The notes under the pieces were generated by a model. It was given only the letters and a program-made list of their open reading frames with translations. It had not been told where the DNA came from and did no database searches. The position numbers were made by a program, and so were the translations under genes. 6,840 nt of DNA from the NCBI GenBank assembly GCA_009783365.1, contig WRHG01000100.1:1-6840 (forward strand), given 5' to 3'. This document shows, piece by piece, positions 1 through 6,840 of this stretch. The first letter of the stretch is position 1. Each line of letters opens with the position of its first letter. The stretch comes from Clostridia bacterium. Its GTDB lineage: Bacteria; Bacillota_A; Clostridia; Christensenellales; Aristaeellaceae.

Positions 1-1
1 C

Positions 2-400
2 GAGTACACAGGTTTGGGAACCTACAAAGTGAAAGGCGAGAGTATATGGATATTCTCGTGCGCCTATGACAAGAACGATCTTTGCTGGGTACAATGCGAG
101 GTTTCCTACAAAAACAAGCTGCGGCGCGTCTATACGGGTTTGAAGCGCTTCGATACCGCCTCTTTCGAATTTAGCGGTATACCTGTGGAAGAGCCGTCGG
201 ACGAGCTGGTTAAAATCACCGACACGTCCAAAGCTATGTATGGCCCTGGCGATGGCTATGGCACATACGACAGCCTGATGGTGGAAAAAGGCCAGACCGT
301 AACCATCATCACCATCGAAAACAATTATGCACAGGTGGAATGGAAGACCCCAAAACAGCGTTATCGCGCTTGGGTGCCGGTTCACACCCTTGCCCGTTGA
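2..400 (+). CDS. SH3-like domain protein, C-terminal part (5' end outside window)
   Basis: The reading frame is open to the left edge, so only the last 132 residues are seen; a TTG at 14 is probably internal. Two beta-rich modules are visible. The first (about residues 6-50 of the fragment) has the pattern GTYKV, WIFSCAYD, CWVQCEV and RVYTGLKRF. The second (about 68-131) runs from a VKITDTSKAMYGPGDGY segment through VEKGQTVTIITIENNYAQVEW to RAWVPVHTL, the typical outline of a bacterial SH3 (SH3b) domain. Such repeats in Clostridia sit at the ends of secreted or cell-envelope proteins and are thought to bind wall components or proteins; that role is family knowledge. There is no catalytic motif or membrane segment in this part, and any signal peptide would lie upstream. 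The gene converges on upp. The identity of the full protein cannot be told from here. Confidence 0.75.
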   Translation, partial: EYTGLGTYKVKGESIWIFSCAYDKNDLCWVQCEVSYKNKLRRVYTGLKRFDTASFEFSGIPVEEPSDELVKITDTSKAMYGPGDGYGTYDSLMVEKGQTVTIITIENNYAQVEWKTPKQRYRAWVPVHTLAR

Positions 401-491
401 GTGAGCTTATGAATCGGTAGTGTAAAAAGTTTTGATCATGGGAAAACAACTATCATAAAATTGAACACCAATAAAAAACAGTTCAGCCGGC

Positions 492-517
492 CGGTGTGAT
501 TGCTGCAATCATAGCCG
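492..517. repeat. Imperfect inverted repeat between convergent genes
   Basis: GATTGC and GCAATC face each other around a single T (498-510). The pairing extends outward through TGT/ATA and CGG/CCG with one bulged G. It lies between the convergent SH3-like gene and upp. On the minus strand a run of six T lies about 13 nt beyond the stem (473-478), too far for a canonical intrinsic terminator of upp. It may still help end one or both transcripts. The remainder of 401-555 shows no gene. Confidence 0.3.
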
Positions 518-555
518 ATGATTCGTATGATGTATGATACCGGGCCTGGTTTCCG

Positions 556-1362
<807 letters not shown>

Positions 1363-1380
1363 TTACACAATCCTGACTCA

Positions 1381-1409
1381 TTCTTGATTCGCCTCTGCTA
1401 GGCTATAGT
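1381..1409 (+). promoter_or_regulatory. Possible promoter of the metallophosphoesterase gene
   Basis: A good -10-like TATAGT lies at 1404-1409, about 20 nt before the ribosome site. The -35 side is poor: TTCTTG at 1381-1386 has a 17-nt spacer, while the better TTGATT (1384-1389) is only 14 nt away. It lies in the divergent gap with upp. Confidence 0.35.
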
Positions 1410-1428
1410 CGGACGAATTGAAGAAAGA

Positions 1429-1434
1429 AGGTGG
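1429..1434 (+). promoter_or_regulatory. Ribosome binding site deciding the metallophosphoesterase start
   Basis: AGGTGG ends 4 nt before ATG 1439. Three other in-frame starts exist. TTG 1418 lies upstream of the site, ATG 1436 is too close to it, and ATG 1451 is 16 nt away. ATG 1439 fits best. Confidence 0.55.
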
Positions 1435-1438
1435 AATG

Positions 1439-2476
1439 ATGAAGGGTGTCATGAAGATCCGTTGCGCGTTGGTTTTGGTCCTGCTGCTTGTATTCGGTAT
1501 TGCCGCCGCTGATGCCGCGTATACGCCGATCCTGCCTGAAGGCGCTGAAAAAGTCCCGATGCTCGGTGAGTTCACGCGGATGGACGCCGCGGACTTTACG
1601 TTTGCATTGGTGTCAGATCGCACAGGCATTGGCGAGGTTGGCGTTATGGAGCGCGCGGCGGCGCTGATCAATGCAAAGGACGTTGCGTTCACAATGAACG
1701 TTGGCGACCTGATCGAAGGCTACACGAAAGACGCTGCCTTATTACGCGATGAATATGCGGAACTTGATCAGGAACTCGGCGCGCTAGACGCTCCGTTTTT
1801 CTTTGTGGCTGGCAACCACGATCTCTCATGCGACGAAATGTACGAGTATTATGTGAGCCATCGTGGCGCGCCCTATTACGCATTTCGGTATGGTGAGGCG
1901 CTGTTTCTTATGCTCAACACGGAGGACCCGTCCTTTGGCTTCGACGAAGAGATGGAAGAACAGCTTGCGCAGCTTGTGACCCTGGCCAGGCACGATTACG
2001 CGCAGGCGGAGGTGATTCTAAAGGGATGGATGGCGGAAATGGGCGAAACGGAAGGCGGAGACGCTGAAGCTGCGCAGCCGGAAAGCGGGCGTTTCAGCGA
2101 GGCGCAAATGGCATTTGTCGAAAAGGCGCTGGCTGACAATCAGGATGTGCAATGGACATTCGTTTCACTGCACAAGCCTGCCTGGGAAAATGATGAAAGC
2201 GGCTGGGCGCGGATCTCCGAGGCGCTTGATGGCCGCAATTACACGGTATTCAACGGACATTACCACTATTTGAAGAAGACCGTACGCGACAGCATGAATT
2301 ACATACAGCTTGGGCGCACGGGCGGCAGTTTTCACCGGGAAGGCGATGGTGATATACAGCATATTTCGCTTGTATCGCTTCAGGGCGGCATTCCCACTAT
2401 CACCTTTGAAACGCTGGACGGAAAGATGCTGACCGTCGATGAGATCGAAACAATCGACTACTCCTACGTGCATTGA
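1439..2476 (+). CDS. Secreted calcineurin-like metallophosphoesterase (DRTG variant)
   Basis: From ATG 1439 the protein has 345 residues. A signal peptide is clear: basic MKGVMKIR, a hydrophobic core LVLVLLLVFGIAA, and a likely cut after ADA near residue 26. No lipobox is seen, so it is probably exported rather than a lipoprotein. The two-metal phosphoesterase motifs follow in order. These are SDRTG (59-63), GD followed by LIEGY (89-95), GNHD (125-128), SLHKPAW (243-249) and NGHYHY (272-277). The first motif has DRT where the classic family has DxH, a known variation in one metallophosphoesterase subgroup. Residues about 165-220 form an acidic, alanine-rich insert. The fold predicts metal-dependent hydrolysis of a phosphoester outside the membrane; the substrate cannot be read from the sequence. 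It stands alone between divergent upp and a terminator shared with the sugar importer. Confidence 0.88.
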   Translation: MKGVMKIRCALVLVLLLVFGIAAADAAYTPILPEGAEKVPMLGEFTRMDAADFTFALVSDRTGIGEVGVMERAAALINAKDVAFTMNVGDLIEGYTKDAALLRDEYAELDQELGALDAPFFFVAGNHDLSCDEMYEYYVSHRGAPYYAFRYGEALFLMLNTEDPSFGFDEEMEEQLAQLVTLARHDYAQAEVILKGWMAEMGETEGGDAEAAQPESGRFSEAQMAFVEKALADNQDVQWTFVSLHKPAWENDESGWARISEALDGRNYTVFNGHYHYLKKTVRDSMNYIQLGRTGGSFHREGDGDIQHISLVSLQGGIPTITFETLDGKMLTVDEIETIDYSYVH

Positions 2477-2506
2477 TAGTACAAGAAACAGACCCAAGAA
2501 CAAGAA

Positions 2507-2544
2507 ACAAATCTCGCGCATCCGAAAGGGTGGGCGAGATTTGT
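2507..2544. terminator. Bidirectional intrinsic terminator
   Basis: ACAAATCTCGC (2507-2517) pairs perfectly with GCGAGATTTGT (2534-2544). After a G-G mismatch the stem continues with CATCC/GGGTG, closed by a GAAA loop. On the plus strand the arm itself ends in T-rich sequence followed by GTTTAC. On the minus strand the stem is followed by TTCTTGTTCTTGG. It sits between the convergent metallophosphoesterase and yjfF-like genes and can serve both. Confidence 0.85.
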
Positions 2545-2569
2545 GTTTACAGTGAATCAAGTTGGTTAA

Positions 2570-3631
2570 CTACAACTGCTTCTTACGCCTAGCCGCGCTG
2601 GCCACCACAATTTGCTGCAATCCCACAAACAGCAACAGCAAGCTGCCGATGGCAATTTTACCCCACCAGGAGGACAGGGTACCGTCAAATGTAATCAACG
2701 CGGGAATGATGGACTTGAGCATCACCCCGAATAGGGTGCCGATCATGTAGCCCACGCCGCCCGTGAGCAGTACGCCGCCGATGACCGCCGAGGAAATCAC
2801 GTCCAGCTCCGCGCCCAGCAAAGCCAGGTTCCAGCCGGACTTGACATACAGGCAATAGGCAATGCCCGCTAGCACGGAGCACAGGCCGTTAAAGCCATAG
2901 ACAAGTATCTTGGTGCGGGCCACGGGCAGGCCCATCAGCTTGGCGGAATGCTCGTTGCCGCCGATGGCGTACACATTGCGGCCGAACCGGGTTTTCTGTA
3001 GGATGATGATGCCAATCACGATCATGGCCAGGAACAGGATCACGTTCACATTAATATAGGCAATGGGCTTAACCTTCACCCATTCCCCGTCCACGTACTG
3101 CATGATGTTTGCCTTCCAGCCCGCCCAAGCGTCGATCATCTCGTTATTGATGGATATGGAGTCCCGGCTGATCAGCGAGCATATGCCCCGGGCCAAAAAC
3201 ATCCCGGACAGGGTTGCGATGAAGGGAGGCACATCCAGGTACTGGATCATGGCGCCCATCAAAAGGCCCATACCCACGCCCATCACCACGGCGGCCAGAA
3301 TGCACAGCAGGGGATCAATCCCCAGCACCCCGTTGCCATAGGCGATGAACATACCCGTAAGGGAAGCCACCGCACCCACCGACAGGTCAATGCCGCCGGT
3401 GATCAGCACCATCGTCATGCCCACCGCGGAAATGCCGATGTATGCATTGTCGATAAACATCAGCAAGAAGGTTCGCAAGGTGACAAAGCCCCTGTCGGAA
3501 TACATCAGCGCGCCTACCCCATAGACCACCAAAAAGATGCCGATGGTCGCGAACACCATTAAATATTTGGTATTGCCAAAAAAGCTGGCAATGCCTGACC
3601 GCCGGGGTCTTAAATCGTTGGCCTTAAGCAT
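2570..3631 (-). CDS. yjfF: Sugar ABC importer permease, YjfF type
   Basis: This is the second membrane subunit of the importer: 353 residues, a multi-pass BPD_transp_2 (CUT2/RbsC-like) protein. The first membrane segment is at about 24-43. ITGGIDLSVGA (77-87) is the family's hallmark. IGGNEHSAKLMGLPV (223-237) is the cytoplasmic loop expected to contact the ATPase. ELDVISSAVIGG (275-286), LLTGGVG (288-294) and FDGTLSSWWGKIAIGS (315-330) match E. coli YjfF closely. A GTG at 3640 is in frame, but AGGGGGG lies 8 nt before ATG 3631 and directly touches the GTG, so ATG is chosen. It overlaps the preceding permease stop by 8 nt (ATGCTTAA), implying coupled translation. It is the last gene of the operon, followed by the shared terminator. 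Function as a galactofuranose-type permease is by homology. Confidence 0.93.
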   Translation of the reverse strand: MLKANDLRPRRSGIASFFGNTKYLMVFATIGIFLVVYGVGALMYSDRGFVTLRTFLLMFIDNAYIGISAVGMTMVLITGGIDLSVGAVASLTGMFIAYGNGVLGIDPLLCILAAVVMGVGMGLLMGAMIQYLDVPPFIATLSGMFLARGICSLISRDSISINNEMIDAWAGWKANIMQYVDGEWVKVKPIAYINVNVILFLAMIVIGIIILQKTRFGRNVYAIGGNEHSAKLMGLPVARTKILVYGFNGLCSVLAGIAYCLYVKSGWNLALLGAELDVISSAVIGGVLLTGGVGYMIGTLFGVMLKSIIPALITFDGTLSSWWGKIAIGSLLLLFVGLQQIVVASAARRKKQL

Positions 3632-4685
3632 GCGCTTCACCCCCCTGCGGCACTCTGCGAATTCTTCTGGTGGACATCCATTTGCGTACAGGCTCGGATT
3701 GCAGCACGATGACCACGATAATGATCATGGCCTTGAATGCCATGATCGCTTCCGATACCACGCCGAAGTAGTATACCAGCGTGGTGATGGTGCGGATAAT
3801 GATGGATCCCACCACCGTGCCGGCCAGGTTAAACTTACCGCCCGACATGCTTGTACCGCCGATGACCACAGCCAGGATGGCGTCCAGTTCGTAGTTGAGG
3901 CCGGCGTTGTTGGAGTCGCAGGAGGAGATGCGGCTGGCGTAAATGAGGCCGGCGACGCCGGATAGGAACCCTGTGAGGGCGTGGGCGATCAGGATGATCC
4001 GGTCGGACCGCAGGCCGGACACGCGGCTGGCGCTCCGGTTAACTCCCACCGACTCAATGAACATACCGAAAGAGGTGAGCCGGGTAAAAAGCGCCACCCC
4101 CGCTACTACAAGGGCGCTCCAGATAATGGGCATGGGCAGGGCAAAAAGACTGCCCCGGCCGATGAACTGGAAGGGGGTAAACATGGTGGTAAATTGCTTA
4201 CCGTTGGTGGTGATCTGCGCGATGCCCCGGCCCGCTACCATCAGCACCAGCGTGGCAATAATGGGCTGCATCTTGAACTTGGCGATCAGCGTGCCGTTGA
4301 AGAGGCCCATGAGGAAGCAGACCAGCAGGGGCACCACGATAGCCAGATAGAACGGCTGCACCGTATAGTCCCCGGGGGTGTTGTACACCGTCACGTCCCA
4401 CCGGAGAAATTTAAGCGCCATCGCCCCAGCCACCGCCATCAGCGCGCCAACTGAAAGATCCGTACCGCCCAGCGCGATGACCAGCGTCATACCCATAGCG
4501 ATAATGGTAATCTCCGCCGAACGGTTCAGGATGTCAATCAGCGAGCCGTATAGCATGCCGGTCTCCGCCTGGTATTCGATTTTGAAGAACTCCGGCCTGA
4601 GGATGAGGCACACCAGAAGAATCAGCGCCTCGGCGATGATCGCCCAGACCAGCTTGGATTTCAATATGGATTCCCGGTTCTTCAC
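3624..4685 (-). CDS. ytfT: Sugar ABC importer permease, YtfT type
   Basis: This is the first membrane subunit of the importer: 353 residues with many hydrophobic segments, BPD_transp_2 family. After a membrane segment (about 13-30) come GSLIDILNRSAE (47-58) and MGMTLVIALGGTDLSVGA (64-81). Next are QPIIATLVLMVAGRGIAQ (140-157), the probable ATPase-contact loop ESVGVNRSASRVSG (211-224), and NNAGLNYELDAILAVVIGG (259-277). The same landmarks occur in E. coli YtfT. The start is GTG 4685: AGGTGAG lies 5 nt upstream and the GTG overlaps the ATPase stop as GTGA, a translational coupling junction. It pairs with the YjfF-type protein to form a heterodimeric channel in the cytoplasmic membrane. The tail is basic (RKWMSTRRIRR). 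Substrate is inferred from homology only. Confidence 0.93.
   Translation of the reverse strand: MKNRESILKSKLVWAIIAEALILLVCLILRPEFFKIEYQAETGMLYGSLIDILNRSAEITIIAMGMTLVIALGGTDLSVGALMAVAGAMALKFLRWDVTVYNTPGDYTVQPFYLAIVVPLLVCFLMGLFNGTLIAKFKMQPIIATLVLMVAGRGIAQITTNGKQFTTMFTPFQFIGRGSLFALPMPIIWSALVVAGVALFTRLTSFGMFIESVGVNRSASRVSGLRSDRIILIAHALTGFLSGVAGLIYASRISSCDSNNAGLNYELDAILAVVIGGTSMSGGKFNLAGTVVGSIIIRTITTLVYYFGVVSEAIMAFKAMIIIVVIVLQSEPVRKWMSTRRIRRVPQGGEAHA
3640..3646 (-). promoter_or_regulatory. Ribosome binding site of the YjfF-type permease
   Basis: The minus strand reads AGGGGGG, 8 nt before ATG 3631 and inside the 3' end of the upstream gene. Its spacing favours ATG 3631 over GTG 3640. Confidence 0.6.
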
Positions 4686-6193
4686 GCGGACTCACCTGCC
4701 TCTCCAGCGATAACGCGCATGATGTCGGTTTGTGCACAGTTCTCACCCTGCAATTCGGCGGCTTTCTGGCCGTCGCGCATCACCAGGATCCGGTTGCTGC
4801 ACCGGATGATCTCGTCCAGCTCCGAACTGATGAAGATCACGCCCACGCCTTTGCCGCACATCTCCAGCATCAACTTTTGAATCTCGGCTTTGGCGCCCAC
4901 ATCGATGCCGCGGGTAGGCTCGTCCAGGATCAGCACATCCGGCTGTGTGGCCATCCAGCGAGCCAGGATGACCTTTTGCTGGTTGCCGCCTGACAGCTCG
5001 CCCACCCGCTTCTCCGCATCGGGGGTGACAATACCCAACAGCCGGATATATTGATCCGCCAACTCGGATTGCTCCTTGCGGGACATGGGCTTCATGAACC
5101 CGCGTTTTGCCTGTACCGCCAGGGCAATGTTCTCCCGCACCGACAGGTCGCTGATAATCCCGTCCTTTTTGCGGTCCTCCGGACAAAATGCCATCTTCCG
5201 GTTAATCGCGTCCAACGGCATTTTAAAACGGACCGGCTTACCCTTTAATCGGATGGCGCCGTGAGCGGGCCGGGTCACGCCGAAGAGCATCTCCGCCGTC
5301 TCGGTGCGTCCCGAACCCAGCAAGCCTGCAAAGCCCAGCAACTCCCCCTGTTTCAACTCCAGGGAAATTCCCTCCACCTTCCCCGGAATGCCTGCATCCT
5401 CGGTCGCCAGGACCACAGAGGCGTCCTCCTGCAGCATGGCGCGCTTTAAATTGTAGATTTCGTTGATATCTTTGCCGATCATGCAGGCAACCAGCTCCAG
5501 TTTCGTGGTTTCGCTGGTCTGGAACTCCCCTGCAAGCCGGCCGTTCCGAAGCACCGTGATGCGGTCGGCGATCTCAAACACCTGATCCAAAAAATGCGTG
5601 ATAAAGATAATGCCCAAACCCTGTTCACGCAGATCCCGCATCACGTAAAACAGCCGCCGGACCTCATTGTCGTCCAGGGAAGACGTAGGTTCATCCAGGA
5701 TCAGCACCTTGGCCTGAACATCCACAGCCCGGGCAATGGATACCATTTGCTGGATTGCGGTGGAATAATCGGATAACGGCTGCGTCACGTCGATTCGGAC
5801 GTTAAAACGGTCCAACAGTTCAGCCGCGCGCCGGTTCATTTCTTTCCAATTGATCTGGCCGCGCCGCATGGGTTGGCGGCCTACGAAAATATTCTCCGCC
5901 ACCGTGAGGTTGGGGCACAGGTTAATCTCCTGAAACACCGTGGAGATTCCCAGTTCCATGGCATGCTGCGGCGTGGTAGGCCTGATGTCGGCGCCGTCCA
6001 GACCGATCCTGCCCGCGTCCATATGGTTGACGCCGGTGAGGCACTTGATGAGGGTGGACTTACCGGCCCCGTTCTCACCCAGCAGCGCGTGCACCTCTCC
6101 GCGCCGCAGGGTAAAGTCCACGTTGTCCAGCGCTTTTACGCCCGGAAACTGGATTTCAATTCCCTGCATGGTCAAAATGGCCTCCTGGTCCAT
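4682..6193 (-). CDS. ytfR: Sugar ABC importer ATPase with two ABC domains, YtfR type
   Basis: The protein hydrolyses ATP on the cytoplasmic face to drive the two permeases: 503 residues, the normal length for CUT2 double ATPases (RbsA, MglA, YtfR). The first domain has Walker A GENGAGKST (39-47), Q-loop Gln88, a relaxed signature YSTAIQQM (143-150), Walker B VLILDEPT (163-170) and the switch His200. The second domain has a degenerate Walker A, GLLGSGRTE (290-298), with Arg in place of Lys. Its signature LSGGNQQKV (400-408) is intact, Walker B is VLILDEPTRGID (420-431), and Ser stands at the switch position (ISSE 455-458). Such asymmetry is usual in this family and implies one main hydrolytic site. 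The start is ATG 6193, with GGGGGAGG 7 nt upstream, rather than the in-frame TTG 6199. It overlaps the next gene by 4 nt. Confidence 0.95.
   Translation of the reverse strand: MDQEAILTMQGIEIQFPGVKALDNVDFTLRRGEVHALLGENGAGKSTLIKCLTGVNHMDAGRIGLDGADIRPTTPQHAMELGISTVFQEINLCPNLTVAENIFVGRQPMRRGQINWKEMNRRAAELLDRFNVRIDVTQPLSDYSTAIQQMVSIARAVDVQAKVLILDEPTSSLDDNEVRRLFYVMRDLREQGLGIIFITHFLDQVFEIADRITVLRNGRLAGEFQTSETTKLELVACMIGKDINEIYNLKRAMLQEDASVVLATEDAGIPGKVEGISLELKQGELLGFAGLLGSGRTETAEMLFGVTRPAHGAIRLKGKPVRFKMPLDAINRKMAFCPEDRKKDGIISDLSVRENIALAVQAKRGFMKPMSRKEQSELADQYIRLLGIVTPDAEKRVGELSGGNQQKVILARWMATQPDVLILDEPTRGIDVGAKAEIQKLMLEMCGKGVGVIFISSELDEIIRCSNRILVMRDGQKAAELQGENCAQTDIMRVIAGEAGESA
4691..4697 (-). promoter_or_regulatory. 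Ribosome binding site of the YtfT-type permease
   Basis: The minus strand reads AGGTGAG, 5 nt before the GTG start at 4685 and within the last codons of the ATPase gene. This supports GTG as the real start. Confidence 0.65.
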
Positions 6194-6200
6194 GCGCAAT

Positions 6201-6208
6201 CCTCCCCC
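6201..6208 (-). promoter_or_regulatory. Ribosome binding site of the ATPase gene
   Basis: The minus strand reads GGGGGAGG, 7 nt before ATG 6193. TTG 6199 would begin only 1 nt after it, so ATG is preferred. Confidence 0.7.
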
Positions 6209-6268
6209 TGTTAGTTATAGAATATAGTGATAATCATTCGCCCTTCCCCACGGCTGCTCCTTGTATGC

Positions 6269-6303
6269 AAAAAAATATTCGCCTATAGGGACCGTTATAA
6301 GCG
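6269..6303 (-). terminator. Weak hairpin with T7 tract before the ATPase gene
   Basis: On the minus strand CGCTTATA (6296-6303) can pair with TATAGGCG (6280-6287) across an 8-nt loop, with one T-G wobble. AATA and then seven T (6269-6275) follow. The stem is AT-rich and so weak; it could act as a partial terminator that lowers expression of the ATPase and permeases. It lies downstream of the stronger hairpin at 6335-6364. Confidence 0.35.
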
Positions 6304-6334
6304 GAATGACCCTGCTTTCCGGCAATGATTCCAA

Positions 6335-6364
6335 CAGCGGATGGGGGAACTCCCCCATCCGCTG
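6335..6364 (-). promoter_or_regulatory. Perfect 13-bp intercistronic hairpin after the binding-protein gene
   Basis: CAGCGGATGGGGG and CCCCCATCCGCTG pair without mismatch around a 4-nt loop, about 56 nt after the binding-protein stop. No T tract follows on the minus strand (TTGGAATC). It therefore looks like an mRNA-stabilising or processing stem rather than a full terminator. Such stems after binding-protein genes are known to protect the upstream message from 3' exonucleases, raising binding-protein output relative to the downstream genes. Confidence 0.7.
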
Positions 6365-6420
6365 CCGCAACGCCTTTTGCTCAGGCCACGGAGGGCCTTA
6401 TAAGGGTTGATGTCCTAGTA

Positions 6421-6840
6421 TTAGTATACGCGGGTGTCAACCACATCCACGGCCCTCTCGGTTACCACATCGCCAGCTGCGGTGTAGGCGATGCCACCGT
6501 TGATGTCATAGGCAAACTCATCGGGATGGAGAATGTCCCTGCTCAGGACGGCGGAACCGTCTTCCAAAGCCTTGATCAGAGGAATCACAGCGCTGGAGTA
6601 GAGGGGGGTGCACTCGATGGTGGCGTTCATCTCGCCGGCCACGATGGCGTCATACGCGGTCTTCACGGCGTCGCAGCCAACGATGATGATGTCCTTGCCG
6701 GGCACCTTGCCGGCGGCCTTGATGGCCTCGATGGCGCCCATCGCCATGCCGTCGTTTTGCGCGAGCAGCACGTCGATCTTGTCATGCGCCTTCAGGAAGC
6801 TCTCCATGACGGCCTGGCCCTCCGCGGGGGTGAAGTTGCC
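6421..6840 (-). CDS. ytfQ: Sugar ABC importer substrate-binding protein, YtfQ-like, C-terminal part
   Basis: The frame is open to the right edge, so the N-terminal signal peptide and first lobe are missing; 139 residues are visible. The fragment begins GNFTPAEGQAVMESFLKAHDK, followed by the type I periplasmic-binding-protein landmarks AQNDGMAMGAIEAI (27-40) and PGKDIIIVGCDAV (47-59), then GEMNATIECTPL. These resemble YtfQ of E. coli, where the same order is seen as HNDDMVIGAIQAI, PGKDI and ANASVELTP. The protein would bind the sugar outside the membrane and deliver it to the permeases. In a Gram-positive cell it would be lipid-anchored, which cannot be checked here. The last residues VDTRVY are family-variable. 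It is the first gene of the part of the operon visible here; the operon promoter lies beyond the right edge. The ytfQ symbol rests on the operon order as much as on the sequence. Confidence 0.88.
   Translation of the reverse strand, partial: GNFTPAEGQAVMESFLKAHDKIDVLLAQNDGMAMGAIEAIKAAGKVPGKDIIIVGCDAVKTAYDAIVAGEMNATIECTPLYSSAVIPLIKALEDGSAVLSRDILHPDEFAYDINGGIAYTAAGDVVTERAVDVVDTRVY

Noticed and set aside
2165..2560. Minus-strand open frame of 131 codons opposite the metallophosphoesterase end
   Set aside because: It starts beyond the shared terminator and runs antisense through the GHYH and SLHKP motifs of the real gene, with no ribosome site of note.
3537..4454. Several plus-strand open frames opposite the two permeases (3537-3965, 3943-4350, 3981-4454)
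   Set aside because: They are rich in His, Gln, Arg and Pro, lack ribosome sites, and lie fully antisense to clearly coding permease genes.
4743..5186. Alternative-frame minus-strand open frame of 147 codons inside the ATPase gene
   Set aside because: It lies in another frame of an intact ATPase; the low-complexity, Gly/Arg-rich translation has no family resemblance.

Overview
The window looks like chromosomal DNA of an anaerobic Gram-positive Firmicute of the Clostridia type. This is inferred from the strong AGGAGG-like ribosome sites, the GTG starts within the operon, the bacterial SH3-like surface-protein fragment and the style of the proteins. No marker gene fixes the genus. Base composition looks moderately GC-rich and fairly even, and there is no sign of phage, insertion sequence, CRISPR array, tRNA or rRNA.

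Layout. From the left edge to 400 (+) lies the C-terminal end of a protein with SH3-like modules. It converges on upp, uracil phosphoribosyltransferase (1182 to 556, -). upp has its own extended -10 promoter and a leader containing a perfect 8-bp GC-rich hairpin followed by a short T tract, a candidate attenuator. Divergent from upp is a secreted calcineurin-like metallophosphoesterase (1439 to 2476, +) of the variant with a DRTG first motif. A long bidirectional terminator (2507-2544) separates it from the next, convergent block.

The right 60% is one minus-strand operon for a CUT2-type sugar ABC importer. In transcription order it holds a sugar-binding protein (cut by the right edge), a double ATPase, and two different permeases. 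Order and sequence match E. coli ytfQ-ytfR-ytfT-yjfF, the galactofuranose importer. The binding protein would capture the sugar outside the membrane, the two permeases form a heterodimeric channel, and the single ATPase polypeptide with two ABC halves powers it. The last three genes overlap by a few bases (GTGA and ATGCTTAA junctions), implying coupled translation. The 227-nt gap after the binding-protein gene carries a perfect 13-bp hairpin and a second hairpin followed by T7. This is the usual arrangement for making more binding protein than membrane components.

Nothing in the window is clearly a new system. The most interesting points are the upp leader hairpin, the two-hairpin intercistronic region, the metallophosphoesterase with an altered metal-site motif, and the unconfirmed substrate of the importer.
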